Positions 21,857-32,096 of a stretch of DNA of 64,000 nucleotides are shown here, one piece after another (within the stretch, counting starts at the first letter, position 1; the number at the start of each line of letters is the position of its first letter). The stretch spans positions 784,001 through 848,000 of the forward strand of contig JAUPFP010000026.1 of assembly GCA_036925085.1 (NCBI GenBank), in the 5' to 3' direction. The notes under the pieces were generated by a model that saw only the letters and a list, made by a program, of their open reading frames with translations, ran no database searches and had not been told where the DNA came from. This DNA comes from Brachycybe producta (taxonomy: Eukaryota; Arthropoda; Diplopoda; Playtdesmida; Andrognathidae). The translations under genes and the position numbers were made by a program.

Positions 21857-22708
21857 TCCCTTCAACTGCGAGGTTATTTGGGACATCGTTTAGATTTTGG
21901 TGTACAGATTCTTGGTCTTAATTGGCTGTTAGATGTTGCTACTTGCTCTTAATATTGAGAATAGAAGTCTTGTGCCCACTCACCAGCTCCCCTTGTCTAA
22001 TAATAGGCCCAAAGAGGGCACAAAGTGTGAAATAGGGTAGGAATAATAAACTATTCTAACACCTATCGCACCCAGCCCAGACCTGTATGTTGTAGTAATC
22101 CGCAGTGCCCGACACTGCTCCTTTCTCAGGGCAACCATTGCTCCAAGGATGCCTTATTCTCCAGCCAGGCCCCAACAACATTGTGGTGTCCCGTTCCAGG
22201 TAATGCCACATGCCCCTTCCCATCAGATTTTATTAAAGAACCCCCAATGTTCAGGAATTTCAGAATGCTATCGATATGGGAAGAAAGTGGTCCAATAGGT
22301 TCTTCTGGAAGTGAGGTCCAAACCTTTTTATTGCAGTTTTGTAAACAGTTTTCAGAGATGACTTGATATCTGTAACGGTGTAACGAAAATTTGTTGTCAA
22401 AATATTGTCAAGAATTATTCAGTATTTGTATTGAGTTGAACAGGAATGTGTGAATTGCCACAAAAATGGGGCGGGGGAGACTTTCGTTTTTGGAAATTTA
22501 AAATGGCGTCGTTTGGTGACTCAGGAAAAGTCACTTCATTTTCAGTTTTTTTATGGTTTTAATAACTTATTTTAATTTTTAAAAATCGTTTTAATAATCT
22601 CTTGGTAAGTCTTGACAATATTTTGAAAATATATTTCTGGAGTAATGGTCTCTTTAAGTAGAAAAAACCCAAAGTAAAAGTCACTCCAAATTCGGGTTTT
22701 CTATCTAT
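21857..22708. other. Intron 2 sequence left of element B
   Basis: No gene was recognised. It carries a partial dispersed repeat (about 22390-22660) ending TTTCTGGAGTAATGGTCTC. It ends in CTAT, the target duplicated by element B. Confidence 0.55.
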
Positions 22709-23394
22709 TGTAACACCCTGTAAATCGTGATCCCGCCAAAACCATAGCCTGGGGGGTAAACAACTCTCAACCGTCCCTCCCTCCTCTCTGACTCACCTTT
22801 CTGACTCATGCCCAAGTGGCGGATTGATACATAAAGGACCATGGTCACTTGGACCTGGTTACACCTCGCAGGTGTACACAGGTCCAAGGTATAAAAGGAC
22901 CATGTTCCTCTTTGTTCCTCAGTTCTTTCCTTTGCCTGTTTTTGCGATACATTCCAAATCATGGGCCTGAGGATTTCCAGTTAGTATTTTACTATTCACC
23001 CTTGTATCTGTACTTCTTACAAGGAATGAATAAAAGTGTTGTAACAAGAAGTAGCGTTGTCTCTATGTCTTTATGTTAACAACTTCTCTTCAGAGGCCGG
23101 AGGTTTCATAGGGCAGGAGCTATACGATTCTCAGCAGCTACAACATCTTCTCTAGTCGGAATACCGATGGAGAAGATGTATATCAGCATCAACCGGAAGA
23201 GAGAGATGGCCGCCACTCTCCTGCATCGATTACACCCCCATGCAGAAGAGTGACTACAATCTATCTCCATCCAGCTCTCTCTACAGCTCGGATCTTCTCT
23301 GTGCAGGTGTCATACTGCTCAGAGAAGAAACGAAAAGTAGAAAATGTCATCTAAAGGTTGGTAATAAAATATTGGTTGATGTCAAAAGCTCACA
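22709..23394 (+). repeat. 5' LTR of element B
   Basis: Starts TGTAACACCCTG and ends AAAGCTCACA. It contains TATAAAA (22890-22896) and AATAAA (23029-23034), so transcription probably starts and polyadenylates between about 22920 and 23060. Confidence 0.95.
22890..22896 (+). promoter_or_regulatory. TATA box of the element B LTR
   Basis: TATAAAA within AGGTATAAAAGGACC. The same context is found in the solo LTR (about 9325) and the minus-strand LTR (about 49280). The twin box in the 3' LTR is at about 32278. Confidence 0.75.
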
Positions 23395-23396
23395 TT

Positions 23397-23414
23397 TGGT
23401 GGAGGTGCGGGGTA
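23397..23414 (+). promoter_or_regulatory. Primer-binding site of element B
   Basis: TGGTGGAGGTGCGGGGTA, two bases downstream of the LTR, matches the sites of the other elements in the window. Confidence 0.85.
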
Positions 23415-23514
23415 TAGCTCCATCTGCCTTCTCCGACCTGTAAACAGAAGCCGTCCTTTGTCCTAAGTCTCGTGATTGTGCCTCACGAGGCTTCGTCCGT
23501 CCTTTCTATGTTGG

Positions 23515-23875
23515 AGCCACGTATGGAGACCCTCGATAGCGTCAAAGTCAACCGCGTGGCGCCTGTCTGTAAAACCGCGTATGGAGACCCTCGATCACGT
23601 CAAAGTCAACCGCGCGGCGTCCTTTGTGTTGGAACCACGTGTGGAGACCCTCGATAGCGTCAAAGTCGACCACGTGGCGCCTTTGTAAAACCGCGTATGG
23701 AGGCCCTCGATCACGTCAAAGCCAACCGCGCGGCGTCCTTTGTGTTGGAACCACGTATGGAGGCCCTCGATAGCGTCAAAGCCAACCGCGTGGCGCCTTT
23801 TTATGTTGGGACCATGTATGGAGGCCCTCGATCACGTCAAAGCCAACCGCATGGTACCGTTTTTGTGGAATCGCG
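23515..23875 (+). repeat. Higher-order tandem repeat in the element B leader
   Basis: Six units of 56-61 bp share GTATGGAG-CCCTCGAT and GTCAAAG-CAACCGCG. Units alternate between CGATAGCGTC and CGATCACGTC, so the real period is a ~116 bp dimer present three times. The related minus-strand leader (about 48605-48660) has a single unit. Confidence 0.85.
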
Positions 23876-25719
23876 AAAGAGACTTGTGGCTACACACACC
23901 ACGTGTCGACCGCGCGATTCTGTGTCCTGTCCTTAGAGACACATGTTAAAGGAACTGCTGCATCGACATCCATCAAGCACGTGGGCAACACCTTGGTAGT
24001 AGTTCTTTGACACATGTGTTTCCGTCCGTGTTTTTGTATTTTATGTTTCCATTATCATCACCCACTTTCACCTTTGTTCTTCTTTAATTTTCAAAGTGAA
24101 ACTCACACCACGTGGGCAACACTTTAAACAAATTCTTCTTACTCTCCGAGAGGAGTTTGCAGTCTCATTATGAGATGAGCAAACAAATCTCATCTACTAA
24201 TCTATTCACCTATTAATAGGCTTTTAAAGGACGTGTGTGTCTTTTAAAATGTCCTATTATCTTCACTCTTCATCTTTAATTTTCAAGCAAGATTCTCCCT
24301 AACTCTATCTCATTGTTAGGGGGCTTACAAGCTTAAAACACACTTTTTCTAGCCACGTGGGACTTTCTTGTCCCCCCTTTTCTTTGTTCTTTGTTTTTAC
24401 ACTTGTGTTTCCCTTGGGACCCTCTATGTCCCAAGTCATGTTCTTCAATCTCTTCATCATCATCACCTCAATGCATCATCACATGAACTTTCTCCATTGG
24501 ACAGCACTGAAGCCCGGCCGCCATCTTGGATCGACCGGACACTCTTCAAAAAGCGCCAACGGAGCGGTTTTTCGCTCCATGTGACTCATTGTTGTACCTT
24601 CTCTCATCTTTTTGTGTTCTCTTCTCTTTCCTTCTCTTCCAGAGGGTTGCACTCACGCGCCCCCTGGCGGAGTTCCTCTTGTTAGAGAAAACTTCTCTTT
24701 TTCTTTGAATTTTCTCTCCTTTTGTGTCTTTCTCCTGGCCACCATAAAAACGTGCCCCGGAGGAACTTTTCAATCATCAATTTTTGGACATTGCAATAAA
24801 CTGACCGGAAGTGGCCACCACAGCGCCACCTACGGACTTCTTCATTCTACTCAACATAGTCCCTCACTGGGCACTGACTCTGTCTTTTTCATCCAGAGCC
24901 ATCCAGCAGTGAGGACTCAAAATTTCTTCAGTCTGAACATTTCTTTTGGTTCACCAAGCATTTAGCTCGTTGAACACCCTTCAATTTCTACACTGTTTTA
25001 CTGTTTTAATAAAACTAAATTAAAACTTTTGATGTGCGGGCACCGCACCTAAGTTTTAAACTTTCCAAGTAAAACAGCTTTCTTCTCTTGCTTTCAGGAG
25101 AGTTCAGCCATCTTGAACGTCTCCTTTGTTTGTGCATTTAAAAAGTTCAGCCATCTTGAACTTTTTGTTCTTTGTGTGTTCTTCACACACACACTCTTCA
25201 TTCTTGTTTTCAAGTAAAACTAAAAGTGCGGGCACCGCGCTCCAGCTTTACTCTTCATATTGCTTGCCTCTTCTTCAGGCAACTGTAATACACTTTCATT
25301 TCTAATTCACTTTCCACAGTGCAATTTCGATTGGGTGGTGCACCACGCTCGCAATTGCATTGTACATCTGTAGTTCCTTCATTGAAATTTTTGGGGATTC
25401 TTATAACCTCCACGTGGTCACCAAATACCACGTGTAGAGAGAGATCTTACCAAAATTGATACTCAATAAAGAATTTACAAACACACTGCACCAGTTGGGA
25501 TCGTCATGCCCAACTGAAGAACAACGCCAACACCAACACAGCCACTTAAACAACGATACCATCTTTATTAAACGTAGGTAAACTAGCGTCACTCAGTGTA
25601 TAAGGGTGCGATAGTGTCGGTTGCCGACGAAAAGACTGCGATCTACAGCGAGATCAACGGCCGAACCTACAACACACCGACTTACATTGACCACCACGTG
25701 TTGCACAAGCCTTAACACA
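23876..25719 (+). other. Long untranslated leader of element B
   Basis: About 2.3 kb separates the primer-binding site from the first long-ORF ATG. Short open frames here look incidental. The hairpin GTGCGGGCACCGCAC and variants occur at about 25035, 25225 and 25340. GTTCAGCCATCTTGAAC occurs twice (about 25105 and 25147). Two copies of CACGTGGGCAACAC are near 23980 and 24110. Much of it is conserved in the minus-strand leader at 47250-48746. Confidence 0.6.
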
Positions 25720-28700
25720 ATGGATGCTCACCCACGACTAACTGGGACCGCCCGGGGAGCTCTTCTGCACTCCAGGGGAAGCATATATCCATCAGCATTG
25801 TGGAGGGCCTATGCAACATCACAGACCTACGATCCACAATACGCCGCATCATCACGTGTGGCTGTCCCACTCGGACCCACCATGGATCCAGTTATTCAAC
25901 CTGGGACCTGGTGGGTGCCACGAAGTGGCGGCACCCAAAGTAATGATGTGCATCAACAGTCTACACGGCGCACGGCTCGGTCCACAAACAATAGTACATT
26001 TCGACGCCTAATGTCGTCCACATGTTACTCCAGATATCAACAGGAGCGACCTCCGCTACTACCAGATCCACTTCCCACACAGTCGTGTGATGGTTGCAAA
26101 CTCAACACCATCATGCATCAACTTAATGAACTAAAAATACAGATCACTCACATGATGATTATTCATAATGACACCCAACCGCCGCCTGCGCCACCACTAC
26201 CGACTACATGTACTACAACACCACAATATCGCCAATATCGTAGCGAATCAGATAACTCTCCGCCGTACGCTGTCGGGCACCGAGAGCCGTACGAGCCCTG
26301 CTACGATTCATACTACAGACGACATGTACCAGGTCCATATACGATACCTGAAGAGCGCGCGTACTATGTACCGCGCTATACAAACTATGAGCGTACAGAA
26401 CATCAGTACGCGCACCCGACCTACGATTCCACAAGGGAGGCCTCCGATACGGACCACCGTAGTGTGGTCATGGTACCGGACATGCCTCCTGAGACAACCA
26501 ATTATGACAGAGCACCGGCCGGCATGCCAATAATGATGGTCGACTACATCCCGGAGTTAACTTGGGGAATGGATGACCTAACTACCTGGCATGGTACCCT
26601 TGAGGTCATCAACCTCGCCACCACCGCCTTGGGTTGCACCGCCAATGAGGTGGTCGCCATCTTGGCTCCAGGTGGTGGGACTTCACTCCAAGGGCGCCCT
26701 TGTTGCCGCCGGATGCTGAAAGACCTATATAGACAACTGAAAAATACTTGCATGCCTCAAGAGATCGGAGATCATAATGTCAGTGATGACAGTCCGAAGA
26801 TCACTGTCACTATCAATGGCAAAGAGGTCCGCATGCTCGTAGACACCGGAGCTCATGGTAGCGTAATATCCAAGGCACTTGCCAAGCAGCTCCAACTCAA
26901 CATCAAGCCTATGGCTCATCCGCCAAGGATTGAGGGAGTTGGCGGAAACACCATCGCCGTGGCAGGGCAAGTCTCCGCTACAGTGGAAATTGCCAAACAA
27001 TCCGCCACGGGCCGCCTGCTGGTTATCACTGGCCCACCCGACGCCATCTTAGGCCGAGACCTGGGTAGGGCACTGAAGCTCCTTGTGTCTATGCAGACCA
27101 ATAAAGTCTACTTAGAGGACGACCTCTTTGAATCAGCACTCCGAAGGCAGAGTATTCAGGCGTACGTCAAGAGTGCTCTGGAAGAAATCACGCCAGCCAC
27201 TCTTGGGGAGTCGGACACCGCTCCCATTGAAGTCAAGCTTATGCAGCAACCGGACGAATACCTAGTAGTCAAAGGGCTAACACAGCTCACTGGCCATGGG
27301 ACAACACTAGTGGAGGTAGAGGCCTCTGGGATCCTCACAGATCAGGATCTTTTCGTGGTCTCTCCTGACGAGAAGCTACGCGCCTTGAGGGGGGTCTGGG
27401 TGGCCCCCGGCATTATGCAAGGCCGTGACAGCAACAGCTTCCTAGTCGAGGTCCTGAACACTACTACGGGGCCATTGACCCTGGCCTCCGGCGAAGTGAT
27501 AGCCCATGTACAAAAAGACTACTGCTTCGAAACGGTTGAAGTAAAGGCCACTTCAAACGCTGACCCGATCATGACAAAAGAGTCAGGCGCTAAATTCGAT
27601 AAAGCAATGCAACTCGGGCCTCGATTACGTAATGGCCAGAGGCGCATTCTAATGGATCTTTTGAGATCCTATCGAGATGTCTTCGCGCTAGAAACGTCGG
27701 AACTTGGATGTACCAACCTCACGGAACACCGAATTGATACTGGCGATCATGCACCCGTGCGGGAACCCCTCCGAAGGAGTGGCCCCGAGCAGCGGGAGAT
27801 CATCCGGAAGACAGTTGAGGAAATGCTCAAATCCGGAGTAGCCAGCGAATCCAAGTCTCCTTATGCTTCAGCAGTAGTCCTGGTGAAGAAGAAGGATGGA
27901 CAATGGCGTTTCTGCGTTGACTATAGACGCCTGAACGATATCACCAAACCAGACAATTACCCACTACCCCGAATCGATGATGCTTTAGACTCGCTTCGTG
28001 GGTCGAGAATCTTCGCGACCCTCGACATGATCTCCGGCTATTGGCAATTTGAGGTCGCCAAAGAGGATAGGGAGAAGACCGCGTTCATCACACCCGGTGG
28101 GCTGTTCGAATTCAATCGGATGCCCTTTGGTCTGCGTAACGCTCCTGCTACTATGCAGCGTGCCCTGGATATCCTTTTGGCTGGCCACAAATGGGAGACT
28201 TGTCTAGTCTACCTAGACGATATCATCGTATTCGGCGCGACTTTTGAACAGTTTATGGAAAGGTTGGACTGCGTCCTAGGACTCCTAAGAGAGGCGGGGT
28301 TGAAGCTTCACCCCGAAAAGAGCTTCTTCGGCTACGACGAAGTCCTCTACCTGGGACACATCATCTCCAAAGAAGGAGTGCGTCCAGACCCGAGGAAAGT
28401 GGTTGCCATCTCCGACTTAGCGGCGCCTACTAATGTCAAGGAGGTGAAGCGATTTCTGGGCATGGCCGGTTTCTACCGGCGATTTATTGTTAACTTTGCC
28501 CACATCGCTAAACCACTCACGGATATGACCAAAAAGGGGCTGCCCTTTTTATGGACGATCGACAGAGAAGCAGCATTCACTCTGTTAAAGACTAAACTTG
28601 TCACCGCGCCAATATTGGCCATTTACGACCCAGATGCCGAAATCAAAATGCACACCGACGCCTCTGCTTACGGCATCGGAGCTATCCTCTACCAACAGTC

Positions 28701-30408
28701 ACCATCTAAGGAACTGCAGATCCTGGGTGGTGTCTCTCGAGTGCTCCGAGACGCCGAATTGAACTATTCAACAACAGATAAAGAGTGCCTCGCAGTGGTG
28801 TACGGCATCGTCAAGTTTAGACCTTATCTCTTTAACAAAGCCTTTGTCATCGTCACCGACCATCATGCACTGTGCTACTTAAAAACCGCACAGCGACTCC
28901 AAGGACGCCTGGGCCGCTGGCAGCTACTGCTCCAGGAATACGACTACACCGTAGTCTACAAAGCCGGCATCACTCACGTGGATGCAGATTGCATTTCACG
29001 GAGTCCGGTGGACGTTCCTGAAGACTGGAAGCTGCAGGCTACCCCAGATGACCTCGACGACAGCGTGGTTTACGCAGTCACTTTGCGTTGGGATTGGTCG
29101 GTTGAACAAACAAGAGACCCGAACGTGACGCAGATTAAGACCGAACTTCGCAACAATCCAAGTACCGAGCTTCACCATACCTATGTCATCATAGACGAGG
29201 TTTTGTGTGCCCTTGTCTACCAGGGCAGCATAACACCCAAGCTCGTGACGGTGGTACCCAAACATCTGGTACCCGAAGTTCTGAGACTTTTACACGATAG
29301 TCCTGAAGCCGGACATTTCGGCCAGGATAAGACATTAGAAAAGGTGTGCCAACGGTTCTTTTGGCCAACCTGGAAGCAGGATACCATCGAGTATGTGCGC
29401 ACGTGCGAGATATGCCAAAAGTGCAAGACACCACAGTCCAAGCTGCCCGGGTTCCTCCATGAAATGGAAATTGGAGACCCAGGTGAATGCTGGGGAATCG
29501 ATTACATCGGTCCCCTGCCAAAATCACTGGGTGGTGTCAAGCACATCATCCTGGCAGTGGATTACGCCACCAGATTCTGTTTCGCACGAGCTGTGCACAG
29601 CCAGTCGGCCAAAACAACTAAGAATTTCCTCCAAGATACGATCGTGTATCTTATCGGGATGCCCAGGAGGATAATCACCGACCGGGGAACACCTTTTACA
29701 GCTAAAGACACACAAGCGCTGTGTGACGAGCTGGGAATAAAGCACGCCACCACGACAGCGTACTTTCCGCAAGGAGACGGTCTTGCGGAAAGGACCAACA
29801 AAACTATAATGCAGACCGTCAAGAGACTCCTGACGCCTGAAAAAGGGCAGCGGGATTGGTATTTCCATCTCCAAGCCGCCACCTTCGCTTACAACACCGC
29901 GACCCATACGTCAACGAAGTTCTCGCCATACCGCTTAATGTTTGGAAGAGAGGCCCGACTACGAATCGACAATCGGGCACCTCTCCTACCGAAGGTTATG
30001 GATTCAAACCCTGCAGCACCTTCTGTGGTTGCCACGGAAGAGGTCGAGATCGCAAGGGCCAACCTGCACAAGGCCCATTTGCGACAGAAGAAGTACTATG
30101 ACGCAAGACGAAAAACTCCACACACGTATAAAATCGGAGACCCAGTACTCGTTCGAGACCAACGCATCGTGCCTGATGAGACCAAGAAACTACGTTACTC
30201 GTACAGGGATGGTTACACGGTAACCAAAATCATCAGCGACACGGTGCTCGAGCTGGAGCACGAAGATACGTTTGGAAGATTGATTCGAGACACGGTGAAC
30301 ATTGTGCATATCAAGCCAAAACAACTGAGGACAGTTGTTCAAGGGTTGGAGGGGGAAGACAAATCCAGCTCCCCACAACAAGAGGAACCTACCTCCTCAC
30401 CACAATAA
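25720..30408 (+). CDS. pol: Intact pol-type polyprotein of element B (PR, RT, RNase H, integrase)
   Basis: A 1562-codon frame from ATG 25720 (the frame is open ~33 codons further upstream, without another ATG) to TAA 30408. The N-terminal ~370 residues are rich in Tyr, Pro, Thr and Arg and contain no CCHC knuckle and no capsid domain that I recognise. Protease: LVDTGAHGS, with DTG at residue ~375. RT: core from ~residue 690, YLDDIIVF at ~831. RNase H: HTDASAYG at ~978, then TDHHALC and THVDAD. Integrase: zinc finger with LHDSPEAGH (~1190) and CEIC, then D in WGIDYIG (~1258), D in TDRGTPF (~1319) and E in GLAERTNK, spaced D-x35-E. The tail is short and acidic. All catalytic motifs are present, so the enzymes may be functional. 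Confidence 0.93.
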   Translation: MDAHPRLTGTARGALLHSRGSIYPSALWRAYATSQTYDPQYAASSRVAVPLGPTMDPVIQPGTWWVPRSGGTQSNDVHQQSTRRTARSTNNSTFRRLMSSTCYSRYQQERPPLLPDPLPTQSCDGCKLNTIMHQLNELKIQITHMMIIHNDTQPPPAPPLPTTCTTTPQYRQYRSESDNSPPYAVGHREPYEPCYDSYYRRHVPGPYTIPEERAYYVPRYTNYERTEHQYAHPTYDSTREASDTDHRSVVMVPDMPPETTNYDRAPAGMPIMMVDYIPELTWGMDDLTTWHGTLEVINLATTALGCTANEVVAILAPGGGTSLQGRPCCRRMLKDLYRQLKNTCMPQEIGDHNVSDDSPKITVTINGKEVRMLVDTGAHGSVISKALAKQLQLNIKPMAHPPRIEGVGGNTIAVAGQVSATVEIAKQSATGRLLVITGPPDAILGRDLGRALKLLVSMQTNKVYLEDDLFESALRRQSIQAYVKSALEEITPATLGESDTAPIEVKLMQQPDEYLVVKGLTQLTGHGTTLVEVEASGILTDQDLFVVSPDEKLRALRGVWVAPGIMQGRDSNSFLVEVLNTTTGPLTLASGEVIAHVQKDYCFETVEVKATSNADPIMTKESGAKFDKAMQLGPRLRNGQRRILMDLLRSYRDVFALETSELGCTNLTEHRIDTGDHAPVREPLRRSGPEQREIIRKTVEEMLKSGVASESKSPYASAVVLVKKKDGQWRFCVDYRRLNDITKPDNYPLPRIDDALDSLRGSRIFATLDMISGYWQFEVAKEDREKTAFITPGGLFEFNRMPFGLRNAPATMQRALDILLAGHKWETCLVYLDDIIVFGATFEQFMERLDCVLGLLREAGLKLHPEKSFFGYDEVLYLGHIISKEGVRPDPRKVVAISDLAAPTNVKEVKRFLGMAGFYRRFIVNFAHIAKPLTDMTKKGLPFLWTIDREAAFTLLKTKLVTAPILAIYDPDAEIKMHTDASAYGIGAILYQQSPSKELQILGGVSRVLRDAELNYSTTDKECLAVVYGIVKFRPYLFNKAFVIVTDHHALCYLKTAQRLQGRLGRWQLLLQEYDYTVVYKAGITHVDADCISRSPVDVPEDWKLQATPDDLDDSVVYAVTLRWDWSVEQTRDPNVTQIKTELRNNPSTELHHTYVIIDEVLCALVYQGSITPKLVTVVPKHLVPEVLRLLHDSPEAGHFGQDKTLEKVCQRFFWPTWKQDTIEYVRTCEICQKCKTPQSKLPGFLHEMEIGDPGECWGIDYIGPLPKSLGGVKHIILAVDYATRFCFARAVHSQSAKTTKNFLQDTIVYLIGMPRRIITDRGTPFTAKDTQALCDELGIKHATTTAYFPQGDGLAERTNKTIMQTVKRLLTPEKGQRDWYFHLQAATFAYNTATHTSTKFSPYRLMFGREARLRIDNRAPLLPKVMDSNPAAPSVVATEEVEIARANLHKAHLRQKKYYDARRKTPHTYKIGDPVLVRDQRIVPDETKKLRYSYRDGYTVTKIISDTVLELEHEDTFGRLIRDTVNIVHIKPKQLRTVVQGLEGEDKSSSPQQEEPTSSPQ

Positions 30409-30733
30409 ACCAATAACCCTATCAACAACCCACACAACCTAAATTTTTTCTTTCGGTTGTTTATATCATCACAGTGGTCACTTGCTGACACACACCAATA
30501 TAAACAAACAACAACGTGTGTGACCACAAACATTCACACACCCCTGCTCACATTTCACCACTCGAATCTGATTCCAATGGGGAAACTTTCGTACACTGCG
30601 TTTGGGGACCAGGTCGTCTGACAACAATAACAAACAATAGTGGAAGAACGGCGTTCAATACTCAGAAACCGACACCCCGCGAGCCTCCAATAACAAACAA
30701 ATTGGGTGGCTTATTGGAGTTCCAGCCAGCTTC
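30409..30733 (+). other. Spacer between pol and the accessory ORF of element B
   Basis: It contains a T/C-rich tract ending ATATCATCACAG (about 30463-30474) that looks like a 3' splice site, in the same relative place as the candidate intron of element A. Open frames run through part of it, so the start of the accessory ORF is uncertain. Confidence 0.4.
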
Positions 30734-31756
30734 GTGGAATTATACGATTTCCATGGGACCCTGGAATTTCACACCTCGATGGGGAAGTCGGGAAACACAC
30801 AAGTATATAGCCAACGCCAGGCTGGTCACCAGCACTTCGGAAACAATCCTGGAAGAACAAGGATGTCACAGTGCAACGAAACAACGGGAAGCCAGGACGA
30901 TGCCATCCCTGACCCATCTACTAGGATGGACTCGGATGACACGACAACGCAGCAACTCGGCATCGAGGAAGTCGGGGACGACACAGCGCGCGCCATCGAC
31001 CTAACGACGTCAACTGCCTCGTCTCGCCATATCGCCGCAGCCTCAGCAACCCCCGTACTAACTTTGCCGCAAGTGACACAACCTTTTCGCATACCAACAG
31101 TCACTACCAGGAGACTGCCGGTATATTGACCGCTTCGTCAGGAAGCACGATGTGAAAGACTGCTAAATAATTGCTGGGCACTCTGGCAACGACAGGTGCG
31201 GCCCGCAAACACCTATTACATCGGTCACTATGACCTGATGGAGGGATTTCCGCGCCTCTACATACCGGAGGAAGGGCGCTACGTTGTAGGAATGTCATAC
31301 TACCTGCAACTCTCTATGGCCGTCCTAATTCCGTCCACCCGGTACATCGAAATATACCAGTTTGCCGAGCAGCCCATCACTCCAGCATTGGGCGCCCTTC
31401 AGCAGGCTTTCTTTAACAGTCTCCTGGGAGTCCCACTTAACGGAGCATACAGCATTGCCCGAATGATCGTTTGGAGGACCCGCGCCACTTACCAGGCCGC
31501 CATCCTGTGGGACTCCGTTTACGGTGTCCTCACCGGGCAACCACCGGGCCGACTGATCGCCGCCGACGCCACCGTCCACCGAAGTTTCATGGAAAGTCTC
31601 CGGGGCTTCGACAACGGATGGATCGTCGCCGCCTGGGAATCCTATCATCCCTGGCTGCGGAGCCACCTCCTCCACTCACCGTCAGACCCCCTACAAGCAC
31701 TTCACGGATATGTTTCTGCATGTACATGTGCATGCAATCAACCGACGTGGGTATAG
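30734..31756 (+). pseudogene. Accessory 3' ORF of element B with one in-frame TGA
   Basis: One frame runs from at least 30734 (no clear ATG at its start) to TAG 31756, broken only by TGA at 31127-31129 (TAT TGA CCG). The first part is Thr/Ser/Gln-rich and disordered-looking. After the TGA, LLNNCWALWQRQ and YYIGHYDL match the accessory protein of element A (LNNRLGLWQDQ, YHGYYRL). About 150 residues follow with alternating hydrophobic runs (YVVGMSYYLQLSMAVLI, FFNSLLGVPL). There is no signal peptide or transmembrane anchor. The His and Cys proposed as catalytic in A are absent, so any enzyme activity would be lost. The TGA could be a mutation, a read-through site, or be bypassed by splicing. Confidence 0.65.
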
Positions 31757-31930
31757 ATTAGAAAACCGTGTGGTCACCGCCCATTGGGGTGGTGAGCTCG
31801 AAAAATATAAAAAAAAAAAAGAAAAGAATTCTGTTATAACTGCTTTATGTATAAATAAGTATTTCTTGTAAATTTCCATAGGAACTCGCCACCCAGCGAG
31901 TATTAATTGTGTTTGCCTTTTTATTTTCAG

Positions 31931-31997
31931 AATTTGCATTTTCAAAGGGCGCTGACACTTCGGTGCCAGTGCCTTTCCATAACCACCTCTGTACACG
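31931..31997 (+). other. Exon-like segment before the 3' LTR of element B
   Basis: It is bounded by a strong acceptor (TTTTTATTTTCAG) and donor (ACG|GTAAGT), with two of three frames open over 67 nt. It might be a small exon of the accessory transcript, or cause exonisation in the Wnt6 pre-mRNA. It rests on splice signals only. Confidence 0.35.
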
Positions 31998-32096
31998 GTA
32001 AGTCCTCAGCCACCCATGTCTCCCCGCTGCGTAACTTGAAAACCTTCCACCCTTGGCTGGAGTACGAGGACGTACTCCAAGCAAAGTTGGAGGGTA

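Noticed and set aside
24357-24965. Open frames in the element B leader (up to 117 codons)
   Set aside because: No recognisable domain, overlapping frames, and the region matches the untranslated leader of the minus-strand relative, where the frames are not kept.
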